From assembly GCA_025352235.1 (NCBI GenBank), contig JANXTU010000067.1:1-34744 (forward strand): a DNA stretch of 34,744 nucleotides, given 5' to 3'. The stretch comes from Fimbriiglobus sp. (lineage in GTDB: Bacteria; Planctomycetota; Planctomycetia; Gemmatales; Gemmataceae). The notes under the pieces were generated by a model. The model was not told the origin of the DNA. It was given only the letters and a program-made list of their open reading frames with translations, and searched no databases. A program made the translations under genes and the position numbers. This document shows, one piece after another, positions 24,387-32,987 of this stretch; within the stretch, counting starts at the first letter, position 1; every line of letters starts with the position of its first letter.

Positions 24387-26630
24387 CTACTTCCGCTTCT
24401 TCTTTTTCCTCTCCGGTTCGGCTTCGACCTTCGGTTTCCGGATCGGTTTGCGCTTCTCCACGGGCGAATCCTCCCGCGGGGCGGTCGGGGGTTTGCCGAC
24501 GACGCGCAGGTCGAGCATCCGTTTTTGCAATTCGACGCGGGCCACTTCCACGATGACCCGATCCCCGAGCCGGTAGCGAGTTTTCGTCCGGCCGCCGATG
24601 AGGCTCCGCGACGATTCGTCGAACGTGTAGTAATCGTCTTTGATCGATGAAATGTGGATCAGCCCCTCGGCCGGGAACTCCTCGGCTTGGGCGAAGAAAC
24701 CGTACTCCGCAACGCCGGTGATCACGGCCGTCAGTTTCAAACCGATGCGGGTGCTGAGGTGCTGCAGTAGCTTCAACTTCACCAGTTCTCGCTCGGCTTG
24801 CTCGGCCCGGCGCTCCATCTTCGAACAATGTTCGCCGAGGATGACCAACTCGTTTTCGTCCGCCGACGCGCGGCGGGTGCGGATCCAGCGGTCGAGTAAA
24901 CGGTGAACTTGCAAATCCGGGTAACGCCGGATCGGCGAGGTGAAGTGGCAATAGTCGAGGCTGGCCAGTGCGTAGTGCTGATCTTGAATCGGCGAATAAA
25001 TGGCCTGTTTCAAACTGCGGAGCAATGAGAAATGGATCGCGGCCCGCTCCGGTTTGTCGGCGGTTTCGCGTAGAACGCGCTGCAGCTCGAATCGATCCTG
25101 CGAGCGCTTCATCGGGTAGCCCAGGAACTCCGCGAATGCGGCGAACTCCTGCAATTTCTCCGGGTTCGGCGCCGGGTGGACGCGTCGCAAGAACGGCACC
25201 GGCAACCGTGACAGGTGTTCCGCCACGGCCTCGTTCGCCGTCAGCATGCACTCTTCGATCATCTGGTGGCTGATGTCGTTCACCGCGAAATGGGCCCCGC
25301 TCATCTTGCCGTCGCCGTCGTATTCGAGCACCGCCTCGGGCATGCTCAGTTCGAGGCTGCCGCGTTTCTGCCGCTTCTTGCGGAGCTTGAGGGCGAGGTC
25401 GCGCATCCGGTGCAGCATCGCCAACACATCCGGCGCCGGCATCTCCCCGTCGCCCTTCAACATCAACGAGACTTGCTCGTAGGCGAACCGCTGCCGAACG
25501 CGGATCGCCCCGTTGTAAAAGCGCACGTCGGCTTTCTGCCACTTGTCGTCGAACTCGATTTGCACCGTCTTCACGTAGCGGATTTTGCCCTGCTGCAAGC
25601 TCGCCAAGCCGTTGGAAATCACCTCCGGGAACATCGGGATGACTTTCTGCGGCAAATAAATGCTGGTCGCCCGCTTGCGTGCCTCCGTGTCGAGCGCACC
25701 GCCCGCGGGCACGAAATGGGCTACGTCCGCGATGTGCACCGTCAGCACCGTGTGCCCGGTCTTCTCGTCGTGTTCCACACCGATGGCATCGTCGAAATCG
25801 CGGGCGTCGACCGGGTCGATGGTGATGACCAAGTCGCCGGTGAAGTCCGTGCGGCCGTTCGTCGTTTCGACGAACGCGTCGGCTTGGGCGCGGGCTTCGT
25901 TCAGCGCCGCTTCGGGGAATTCCTCCGGCAGTCCGAACGCCCGGATCACCGTCAGCAGGTCGACCCCCGGCTGACTGAGCGGACCGAAGACTTCCGTGAT
26001 GACCCCTTCGCCGCGGTCCTCGGCCGTCGGGAAACTCAGCAGGTCGATTTGCACTTTGTCCTGTGGGCGAACCCCCTTGGCCCCGGGGTCGCCGACGGAA
26101 ACGGAATGGGCGAAGACAATGCCGTCGACCTTCACATACCCTTCGCCGTCGCGCTCGAAGTAGGTGCCGACGAACGTCCGCGTGGCCCGTTCGAGCACGC
26201 GGACGATCTCCCCGCTGGCGTTGGCCATCTTCCCGGCCGGCCGCAGCAACTTCACCTGCACGCGGTCCCCCGAAGCCGCGTCGAGTTCGCGCCCCGCGCG
26301 GATGGCCACGTCCGGCAGGAAGGGTTCGCCCGGCTTGGCATCGAGGCGGACGTACCCCGGCCCGGCGTTGGTGCGCCGGTAGGTGCCGAAGACGGTGCCG
26401 TGCGGATTTTCGGCGACGAGGGTCGATCCGGAGCCGACGCGGATGCGGCCGTCGCGGATCAGTTCCTTGAGCGCGCTGCGGAACGCGGGGTAATCCTGCT
26501 CCGGCACGGCCAAGCGCTTCGAGAGCACCTTCGGCTTGATCGGGCTGTAACTTGGCCGGCCGAGGGCTTCGAGAATCCGCGCGGCAATATCGGGCATCGT
26601 CGGTTCGACTTTGAGTTGAGGTACTTCCAT
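24387..26630 (-). CDS. rnr: Ribonuclease R
   Basis: 747 residues, minus strand. RNase R is a processive 3'-to-5' exoribonuclease of the RNB family that can digest structured RNA. Order of parts: an N-terminal winged-helix region (about 10-70), cold-shock-like domains (about 75-230), and a catalytic RNB domain (about 260-590) with VITIDPVDARDFDDAIG (Asp272 to Asp281, the metal-binding cluster), HIADVAHFVPAGG and HFTSPIRRYPDLQVHRLL. An S1 domain follows (about 635-715, ending RLGDRVIVEVARVELQKRMLDLRVV), and the tail is Lys/Arg-rich, as in other RNase R proteins. The length is normal. No strong Shine-Dalgarno sequence precedes the ATG; an internal Met at residue 12 is an alternative. Confidence 0.93.
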   Translation of the reverse strand: MEVPQLKVEPTMPDIAARILEALGRPSYSPIKPKVLSKRLAVPEQDYPAFRSALKELIRDGRIRVGSGSTLVAENPHGTVFGTYRRTNAGPGYVRLDAKPGEPFLPDVAIRAGRELDAASGDRVQVKLLRPAGKMANASGEIVRVLERATRTFVGTYFERDGEGYVKVDGIVFAHSVSVGDPGAKGVRPQDKVQIDLLSFPTAEDRGEGVITEVFGPLSQPGVDLLTVIRAFGLPEEFPEAALNEARAQADAFVETTNGRTDFTGDLVITIDPVDARDFDDAIGVEHDEKTGHTVLTVHIADVAHFVPAGGALDTEARKRATSIYLPQKVIPMFPEVISNGLASLQQGKIRYVKTVQIEFDDKWQKADVRFYNGAIRVRQRFAYEQVSLMLKGDGEMPAPDVLAMLHRMRDLALKLRKKRQKRGSLELSMPEAVLEYDGDGKMSGAHFAVNDISHQMIEECMLTANEAVAEHLSRLPVPFLRRVHPAPNPEKLQEFAAFAEFLGYPMKRSQDRFELQRVLRETADKPERAAIHFSLLRSLKQAIYSPIQDQHYALASLDYCHFTSPIRRYPDLQVHRLLDRWIRTRRASADENELVILGEHCSKMERRAEQAERELVKLKLLQHLSTRIGLKLTAVITGVAEYGFFAQAEEFPAEGLIHISSIKDDYYTFDESSRSLIGGRTKTRYRLGDRVIVEVARVELQKRMLDLRVVGKPPTAPREDSPVEKRKPIRKPKVEAEPERKKKKRK

Positions 26631-26790
26631 TCTAGGCGATGGCGGTACGGTCGTCGGGAATCGAAAGTTCCAAATATCCTTGTCGGGTCGCGCGATGCGA
26701 CGTACGAGGGTTCAGGAATCGGGGGTCTGACGCCGGTGGGAGAAGTCCGTGAATTTCCATTGATGGCGAATGGGCCGCGCGAAAGTCGGC

Positions 26791-28104
26791 CTACGAATGC
26801 CCGCCTTTCGGACTACCCCGCAGAGCCCGGATGCATTCCGGAAAGAGCACCTCCTGCCGGAAGCCGCCGATTTCGTTGAACGGGAGTTCGCGCGCTTCGC
26901 CTAGCACTTCGATCCCGGACATGCCCTTCGCTTCTTGGATCAATGGGGCGCTCACCCACATTTCGGCGACTTCGAGGGTGTTCGGGATCACCGCGAAGCG
27001 GATCTTGTCGAAGATCGGGTTCCAACAGGTATCGACACAGGCTTCGATGCATTCGCGGTCGGTGCCGAAGCTGAACGGCAGTTTGCTGCGCCAGAGGAAC
27101 CGGGCCGTGAGGTTGTTCATCTCGAACGGCAAGTTCCAGATCGATTTGAGCGCCCGAGTGGTGGTGAGGTCGGCGATGCCGATGCCGGTGCCGTTGCCGT
27201 CGCTGTCCGGCGAGATGTCCAAGCAGCCGATGCGCGTGATCTGCGGTTTGTTCGTTTCGAGGTGCGGGTGACCTTCGATCAGCAACCGGCCGACGACGTT
27301 CGGGTCGATGCCGGCGCCGCTGTAGTTCTTGCCGCATTCGCCGATGATGAGCACGTCGAGTTGATCGAAGGGAATCCGCCCGAGCAGGCCGAAGGCTTCT
27401 TTCAACAGCACCGGTTCGCGCGTGAAGAGGTCGTCGCGGTCGACGAGTTCGAGCCGGGCGGTTTGTTCTTTGGCGTTTTCGAGGATGCCGAGGCCGCCGA
27501 GGAACTTGGTGTTTTCGACGAGCACTTTGGCGGTCTCGGGCATCATGTCGCGCAAGCCCCGGATGCCCCAGCGGTGGTGCTGATCGGCGCCGTGCCGTTT
27601 GCCCAACCCGATGACGAGCATCTTGAGGATGCCGCTCTCGAAGTCGCCGCGGAAGTCGGTGTGCGGCTTGATCCGTGCGACCGTCACGAGTCCGTCGGCG
27701 GCGAGGGCGTTTTTGTCGTGCCAGACCGGCTCGCCCCAACTGTTGGTGCCGACCGCCACGGCGTCCATGTCGGTCTTCACCGAAACCCCGAGGTGGGCTT
27801 CGTCGATTTGATAATGCGACAACAGATTCCGTTGACCCTCGGCCGTGGCACCGCCGTGGGACCCCATCGCCGCGACGACGAACGGTTTCGCGCCGAGTTC
27901 CAGCAGCGCATCGACGGTCGCCTTCGCCAGCAGTCCGTGGTTCTTGATCCCCCGGCTCCCGCAGCCGACGGCGATGCTCATGCCGGGGCGAATCCGCGCG
28001 GCGAGTTTGGATTCTTTCCAGACCCGCCGGCACTCGGTGTAGACATCCGCGACGAACGGCTGCGGCGCGGTCTGGCGGATCTGCTGGACACGGGGGATTT
28101 TCAT
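26791..28104 (-). CDS. LarA-like (DUF2088) racemase-family protein
   Basis: 437 residues from the ATG at 28104; a GTG at 28113 is in frame but lacks a better ribosome site. LarA proteins are lactate racemases that use a nickel pincer cofactor; homologues act on other 2-hydroxyacids. GCGSRGIKNHGLLA and VVAAMGSHGGATAEGQ (GSHGG at 81-85) are the usual nucleotide- and substrate-binding segments. ARIKPHTDFRGDFESGILKM holds the His and the Lys expected to carry the cofactor. The segment GLGKRHGADQHH supplies more His. The gene is 44 nt downstream of the third SGNH gene. No cofactor-synthesis genes (larB, larC, larE) are visible in this window, so activity and substrate are open. Confidence 0.78.
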   Translation of the reverse strand: MKIPRVQQIRQTAPQPFVADVYTECRRVWKESKLAARIRPGMSIAVGCGSRGIKNHGLLAKATVDALLELGAKPFVVAAMGSHGGATAEGQRNLLSHYQIDEAHLGVSVKTDMDAVAVGTNSWGEPVWHDKNALAADGLVTVARIKPHTDFRGDFESGILKMLVIGLGKRHGADQHHRWGIRGLRDMMPETAKVLVENTKFLGGLGILENAKEQTARLELVDRDDLFTREPVLLKEAFGLLGRIPFDQLDVLIIGECGKNYSGAGIDPNVVGRLLIEGHPHLETNKPQITRIGCLDISPDSDGNGTGIGIADLTTTRALKSIWNLPFEMNNLTARFLWRSKLPFSFGTDRECIEACVDTCWNPIFDKIRFAVIPNTLEVAEMWVSAPLIQEAKGMSGIEVLGEARELPFNEIGGFRQEVLFPECIRALRGSPKGGHS

Positions 28105-28147
28105 AGCGAACACTCGGGGGAACGGTCGATCACCGACCTCGGTTGTT

Positions 28148-29257
28148 TTATCGGCACGGGGCGATGTGACCGGCGAGTTCGCGCGTGAATCGGGTCGCGC
28201 CGTCTTGGGTCAGGTGGTAGCCATCGGGCAGCGCAGCATCTTCGGCCCACGGGCTCCCGTCGATCAGCGGCACGCCAAACTCGCGCTGGAGACCCCGGCG
28301 ATAGTCGTCGCCGAGGCGGATCGATTCGGGCGTCATCATCGTGCGGAATCGGCCCGACTCCGGCAGGGCCAGTAGCGAAACGTCGATGCCGAGATTGCGG
28401 CAGCGCGCGAGGACAGTACGGAGGGCGCGGTCCGCGACGGGGGCGACCGCGAATCCTTGGAACAGCGGCGCGTAGAAACCCGCGACTTGCGGCCAGCCCT
28501 TCTCCACTTGCTCCGCCGTGTACGTCTTGCGCCCCGGCAGCCAGCCCCAGCCGTCGAGCGGCGCCCACGCGGCATCGGTGCGCTCCGTGCGCGGCACCGA
28601 CTCAGGCCAGAGTTGATCGAGAAATGCCCGGCGGTGGTACCACGCGGGGATCGTCCGACCCCAGCGCATCTTGGCACGAACGTCCTCGGCGTCGGCGAAA
28701 TAGTCGACCACAATCGGCTCGTCCGATTCCCGCAATCGCGGGGCAACGATCCGCCGATCTTCGCGGTACGGCCCGTCGCCGCGCAACAGGGGCGCCCAAT
28801 ATTCGAGGAGGATCGCATCGGGTCGAATCCCGTCCGTCAGCATCCGTTCGAGCGTCATCAACTGCAAGATCGGACCGGCCCCGGCCAGCGACATGTTGAA
28901 CAAAAGCGGCGCCCCGAGCGGGTCACCGAGGGAGGCTTCGTAAACATCGGGGCGAACGCCCATCGCCGTGCGCGAACTGCCGAGGACCACGGTGAGTTTG
29001 CGATCCGGGAATTGCCGGCGTTTTTGTTCCAGCGAGCGCAGGCGGAAGCCGTACTCCGGATCGCGCCAATGCGCCGGGCCTTTTTCCAACAGCATCGCCA
29101 ATCCGAAGTTGAACGCGAACAAGCCGGCGACGAACACCGCGAGCGCGCGGAGGCCGCGGGTCCGCCGCGCGGTAGGGTTGGCGGCACGAACCGGGGCCGG
29201 TGCCACGAGGATGTCGAAGGTTCGCACGCGCACGGCCGTTTCGGATTCCACCATCAT
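28148..29257 (-). CDS. SGNH/AlgX-like protein 3 of O-acetylation cluster
   Basis: 369 residues from the ATG at 29257, which overlaps the preceding stop as ATGA, so I prefer it to the second ATG at 29254. A cytoplasmic tail of about 35 residues is followed by one membrane segment (about 36-55). The SGNH-type nucleophile is in VVLGSSRTAMG (GSSRT at 93-97) and the catalytic Asp/His pair is in LPDGYHLTQDGATRF near the C-terminus. Relatives of the AlgJ/AlgX and DltD kinds act together with an MBOAT acyltransferase to put acetyl groups on exported polysaccharides. The enzyme is probably anchored in the inner membrane with its active domain in the periplasm. Confidence 0.78.
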   Translation of the reverse strand: MMVESETAVRVRTFDILVAPAPVRAANPTARRTRGLRALAVFVAGLFAFNFGLAMLLEKGPAHWRDPEYGFRLRSLEQKRRQFPDRKLTVVLGSSRTAMGVRPDVYEASLGDPLGAPLLFNMSLAGAGPILQLMTLERMLTDGIRPDAILLEYWAPLLRGDGPYREDRRIVAPRLRESDEPIVVDYFADAEDVRAKMRWGRTIPAWYHRRAFLDQLWPESVPRTERTDAAWAPLDGWGWLPGRKTYTAEQVEKGWPQVAGFYAPLFQGFAVAPVADRALRTVLARCRNLGIDVSLLALPESGRFRTMMTPESIRLGDDYRRGLQREFGVPLIDGSPWAEDAALPDGYHLTQDGATRFTRELAGHIAPCR

Positions 29258-30243
29258 CGGGGGAGTTCCCCCTTCAGTCGGTCGGTGAAGGCCGCGGCCC
29301 CGCGCGGTGTGGCGTGGTGACCATCGGCAAAGTCGCCATTGGGCAGCCAATCGCGACTTTTCAAGATGGGCACGGACCGCTCGTTCGAAAGGCGATTGAG
29401 GAACTCGTCGAACCGGTTGATTCCAACGTTGCCGTAGCCGGATTGGAACTCGGTCGATTCCGGCGCGACGAACAGAATCACCCGCATCCCGCGTTGTTGC
29501 CCGAAGTCGATCATTTGTCGAAGGGCGTCGCAAGCCGGGCCGCCGGGGCGGTAGTCCGCGAACGCGGGCCCGTACTCCCGCATCGCATTGTCCGTCAGTT
29601 CGCTGCGCCGCTGCGGGGCAGGTTCGATCCCGAGGACGTACCCGCGCGCGTCGGACGTGCGATTGCGGCGGATCGCGAGCGAGCCGGGCAGCCAGACGGG
29701 GGCATACTCGTTCAGCAGGGCGCGGCGGTAGTGGGACGATGACTGAAACCAGTGACAGCCCGTTGTCGCGGCCGCATCGGCCGGGCAGCCGAGTTCACGA
29801 AGAACTACCGGTTCTTGCGCTCGCAGCCGGTGCGATTGCAGCCAGCGCATCTCGAACGGTTCCGGCAAAACCGCGAGCAGTGCCGGGTGGATCTCGATCA
29901 GCAGGACATCGGCGTGGACCCCCGCATCGATCAAGCGGCGCAGGTAGAGCCACTGTGCGATTGGCCCGCAGCTCGAGCAGCCGAAGTTGAACGCGTGGAA
30001 CTCCGGGCCGAGCCGTTCCGCGTCGATCAGCAATTGCGTCCGCGAGCTGCCGAGGGCGAGGAGTCGCGGGCGGTCGGCCGAATCGGACCAGAACTCCGGG
30101 TGCTTCTGGAGTAGCTCGAGTTTCTCGGCGTAGATCGGGTCGCGCACCGGGAGCGCGTCCGATTCGATGGAGCGCGACAGCCCGGCCTGCACGGCGCAGA
30201 ACAGCAGGACTCCGAGGACCAAAGCTCGCCGGGATCGCATCAT
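29254..30243 (-). CDS. SGNH/AlgX-like protein 2 of O-acetylation cluster
   Basis: 329 residues from the ATG at 30243, which overlaps the upstream stop (ATGA). It has an N-terminal membrane anchor or signal (about 7-23). The nucleophile motif is LLALGSSRTQLL (GSSRT at 65-69), and the catalytic Asp/His pair is in FADGHHATPRGAAAFTDRL near the end. FHAFNFGCSSCGPIAQWLYLRRLIDAG matches a segment shared with the other two SGNH proteins (NFG...GPI...LRRLLDA), which shows they are paralogues. The ending overlaps the start of the next gene, so translation is probably coupled. This is the shortest of the three. Confidence 0.78.
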   Translation of the reverse strand: MMRSRRALVLGVLLFCAVQAGLSRSIESDALPVRDPIYAEKLELLQKHPEFWSDSADRPRLLALGSSRTQLLIDAERLGPEFHAFNFGCSSCGPIAQWLYLRRLIDAGVHADVLLIEIHPALLAVLPEPFEMRWLQSHRLRAQEPVVLRELGCPADAAATTGCHWFQSSSHYRRALLNEYAPVWLPGSLAIRRNRTSDARGYVLGIEPAPQRRSELTDNAMREYGPAFADYRPGGPACDALRQMIDFGQQRGMRVILFVAPESTEFQSGYGNVGINRFDEFLNRLSNERSVPILKSRDWLPNGDFADGHHATPRGAAAFTDRLKGELPR

Positions 30244-31352
30244 TTTGCTCCCCCGGCGAAGTGCGGGCGGATCGCCTCGGCCGTCAAGCGCCGGGTGAAC
30301 CCTTCGGCGCCCGCGCGGAACAGATGATGGCCGTCGTAAAAGTCTTCTTCGGCCAACCAGTGCCGGGCGTCGGAGAAGCCCGCACCGTTCGCATTCGCCA
30401 CGACTTCTAGCGATTTGGCGATCCGATCCGACAACCCGTCCGGGTAGAGCCGTCGAAACGTCGGTGCCTCCGGCATAGCGATCACCCGCGTGCGGATCCC
30501 GCGCTCGCGGCACAGCGCAAGCAGTTCCGCCAAGGCTCGCATCGGTCGCCCCTCGGGCGTCGTGACGGCCAGTGTGGCGCGGTACTCCGCGTCGGCGTTG
30601 GCCGTGCGCTCATATCGTTCTTCGGGGGTCACGGTCTGCCGCGGGGGCGTCGCCCAACCGTGCGCGTCGGTGTTGCGGCTCCAGTCGCCGCGCAGGTTCC
30701 ATGGGATCCAACTCGGCACCGCGCGGCCGAGGAATTGGAACCGCAGAGCCGATGCGGGGGCATAGACCGAATCGCGCCACGCCGAGCGCACTCGATCCTC
30801 GCGGAACCCGAACCGCGCGACGAGATCGACTTCCGAACTCGACAACCGTTCGCCCGTCAGGAACAACTGTTCGCCCGGTCCGTCCGCGCCGTCGGCGAGC
30901 GCCGGCGGCAGCACTTCGATCAACAGCAACGCGGGCACGACCTCCGCGTCCAACAGTCGCCGCAGGTACACCCGATGCGTGATCGGCCCGCTCGCGGGAG
31001 TGCCGAAGTTGAAGGCCCGGACACCCGGGAGTTCGCCCTCCACCTGCCCGGCGTGGAACCCGAGCAGCGTCCGCGAACTCCCGAGCATCAGCACCAGCGG
31101 CCGGCCGTCGGAGCGCGCCGCGAGTTTGTCGAATTTGTCGCCGAAGGTCGGGTCCTTGCGCTTGGGATTGTGTTCCGCGTAGGCGCCGAAGCCGAGGTGG
31201 AACCCGACGAGGCTAAGGAGGCCGATGAGCACCGATCTCGCCGATTGGGTACGGCGCTTCGAAGGGACCTCACCCCCCGGCCCCCACACCGCAGCGGAGA
31301 GGGGGAGCGAGATCGAGGTTCTTTTGCGCGGTGCCGGTGCGAGGATCGCCAT
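30240..31352 (-). CDS. SGNH/AlgX-like protein 1 of O-acetylation cluster
   Basis: 370 residues from the ATG at 31352, 13 nt after the MBOAT stop. The N-terminal membrane segment is at about 41-58. The nucleophile motif is LMLGSSRTLLGF (GSSRT at 91-95), and the Asp/His pair is in FYDGHHLFRAGAEGFTRRL. A central segment, FNFGTPASGPITHRVYLRRLLDAE, is shared with the two following paralogues. Residues 14-29 (SISLPLSAAVWGPGGE) are encoded by a palindromic repeat (31268-31311), so either the true start is further downstream or a repeat has entered the 5' end of the gene. The function proposed is the same as for its paralogues. Confidence 0.76.
   Translation of the reverse strand: MAILAPAPRKRTSISLPLSAAVWGPGGEVPSKRRTQSARSVLIGLLSLVGFHLGFGAYAEHNPKRKDPTFGDKFDKLAARSDGRPLVLMLGSSRTLLGFHAGQVEGELPGVRAFNFGTPASGPITHRVYLRRLLDAEVVPALLLIEVLPPALADGADGPGEQLFLTGERLSSSEVDLVARFGFREDRVRSAWRDSVYAPASALRFQFLGRAVPSWIPWNLRGDWSRNTDAHGWATPPRQTVTPEERYERTANADAEYRATLAVTTPEGRPMRALAELLALCRERGIRTRVIAMPEAPTFRRLYPDGLSDRIAKSLEVVANANGAGFSDARHWLAEEDFYDGHHLFRAGAEGFTRRLTAEAIRPHFAGGAK
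31268..31311. repeat. Palindrome-like repeat within the SGNH1 coding start
   Basis: The sequence CCTCACCCCCCGGCCCCCAC followed by ACCGCAGCGGAGAGGGGGAG contains an imperfect inverted repeat (C-rich run, GCAGC centre, G-rich run). I recall similar C/G-rich repeats as common in Gemmata-type genomes; this is from memory and not checked. Read on the minus strand it encodes SISLPLSAAVWGPGGE of SGNH protein 1. Confidence 0.6.
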
Positions 31353-31365
31353 GGGAGACCCCCGC

Positions 31366-32892
31366 TCAAAAGGTGAAGTAGATGAAGGTCTTCCCCACCG
31401 GCGGGGCGAGCAGCATTGCGAGTGTCAGGCAGGTCGCGTAGCCCATGCCGAGCGCCAGCGGCGGGGCTTTCGCCCAGATGCGTTGCCACACCCCGAACCG
31501 CACGATCACTTGGCACGCGAGTACGAAGAGCACCGTGTACCAGAGGCTGCGGTTGTTGAGGTCGAGCGGTTTGCCGGGGACGAACGCGAACATCCGCTCG
31601 AGCACGGCCCACGAGCCGGCGAGGTCGGGGCGGAAGAAAATCCAGGCGAAACTCACCGCCGCGAAGGTCACCGCGATCCGCAACACCGTCCCGAGGCCCG
31701 ACTCGAGCGCCGCTTTCAGCGTCGGTTGGGTTTCGCTCCAAGCGCGGAACTGCCGGTGGCCGATGAGCAGCGCACCGTGGATCACGCCCCAAAGCACGTA
31801 GCTCCAACTCGCCCCGTGCCAGAGTCCGCCGAGGGCCATCGTGAGCATCAGGTTCCGGTTCGTCGCCCAAGTGCCGCCGCGGTTCCCCCCGAGCGGGATG
31901 TAGACGTAGTCGCGCAGCCAGGAACTCAAACTGATGTGCCAGCGCTTCCAAAACTCGGCGACGTTCGGCGCCAGATACGGCATGTCGAAGTTCTTGTTCA
32001 ACCGGTAGCCGAGCAGGTGCGCCAAGCCGATAGCCATGTGCGAGTAGCCCGCGAAATCGGCGTAGATGCGCAGGGCGTAGGCCATCACCGCGAGCCAGAC
32101 CGACGCGGTGCTGTAGTCGCCCGGTTTGTGCAGCGGGCCGTCATACCCCGGCGGCAGGCCATCGCAGAAAAGGGCCATGCGGTCGGCGATGGCGAGCTTC
32201 AAAAAGACGCCGAGCAAAAAGTGTTGCACGCCGACTTGCACACGCACCCAGTTCCAGCGTTTGATCCGCCGCGTCTGCTTCAGGAAGTCGCCGGCGCGGA
32301 CGATCGGCCCCGCGACCAAGTGCGGGAAGAACAGGATGAACAGCAGGAAATGCGGCAGACTCCGCTCGGCCTTGATCTTGCCCCGGTAGACGTCGACGGC
32401 GTAACTGATGGCTTCGAAGGTGTAGAACGAAATCCCGAACGGGATCAGGATGTTCAACGTGTCGAACGAGCCGGGCACCCCGGCGGTTTCGAAGAGGGCG
32501 TTCAACGAGCCGAGGAAGAAGTTCTTGTATTTGAAGTACGCAAGGATGCCGAGGTTCATGCCGATGCTGGTCAGCAAGATCGCCCGCCGGCCGCGCGGGT
32601 TCGCGGTGCGGTCCATGAGCCGGGCGAGTAGGAAGTCGGCAACGGTCGTCGCGCCGACGAGGAACGCCAGTTCGGCGCTCCAGGCGGCGTAAAAGTGGAA
32701 GCTCGCGATCACGAGCCACCAAACGCGGACGGTCTTCCAGCGCCGCGGAGTCAGCCAGTAGACGCCGGCGACGACCGCGAAGAATATCAGGAATGGCTGT
32801 GTTTGGAAGAACGGCTCCGGCAGCCATTCCCGGAGCGCGCGGAAGTACGCGAACTCCGATTCGGGCCGGGATGTCGACGCGGCGAACAACAT
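31366..32892 (-). CDS. MBOAT family O-acyltransferase (AlgI-like)
   Basis: 508 residues, about ten or more membrane segments. MBOAT proteins move acyl groups across the inner membrane; AlgI does this for alginate acetylation. The conserved region is FWKRWHISLSSWLRDYVYI (His319 near the middle) and the second His, usually catalytic, is His359 in GLWHGASWSYVLWG. The motifs YKYKNFF, PFGISFYTFEAISYAVDVYRG and FFPHLVAGPIVRAGDFL are typical of the AlgI/DltB branch. The ATG at 32892 gives a normal-length protein. The stop is 13 nt before the first SGNH gene, so the four genes from here to 28148 look like one operon. The helicase gene ends 95 nt upstream on the same strand. Confidence 0.92.
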   Translation of the reverse strand: MLFAASTSRPESEFAYFRALREWLPEPFFQTQPFLIFFAVVAGVYWLTPRRWKTVRVWWLVIASFHFYAAWSAELAFLVGATTVADFLLARLMDRTANPRGRRAILLTSIGMNLGILAYFKYKNFFLGSLNALFETAGVPGSFDTLNILIPFGISFYTFEAISYAVDVYRGKIKAERSLPHFLLFILFFPHLVAGPIVRAGDFLKQTRRIKRWNWVRVQVGVQHFLLGVFLKLAIADRMALFCDGLPPGYDGPLHKPGDYSTASVWLAVMAYALRIYADFAGYSHMAIGLAHLLGYRLNKNFDMPYLAPNVAEFWKRWHISLSSWLRDYVYIPLGGNRGGTWATNRNLMLTMALGGLWHGASWSYVLWGVIHGALLIGHRQFRAWSETQPTLKAALESGLGTVLRIAVTFAAVSFAWIFFRPDLAGSWAVLERMFAFVPGKPLDLNNRSLWYTVLFVLACQVIVRFGVWQRIWAKAPPLALGMGYATCLTLAMLLAPPVGKTFIYFTF

Positions 32893-32987
32893 GGAGCGCG
32901 TCCGTGCGGCGGGGGGCGGTGATCCATCACCGGGGTTGCGGATGGTACCGCGATCCGAAAATCGCCGTCAAGCCCGTTGCCCGATTG

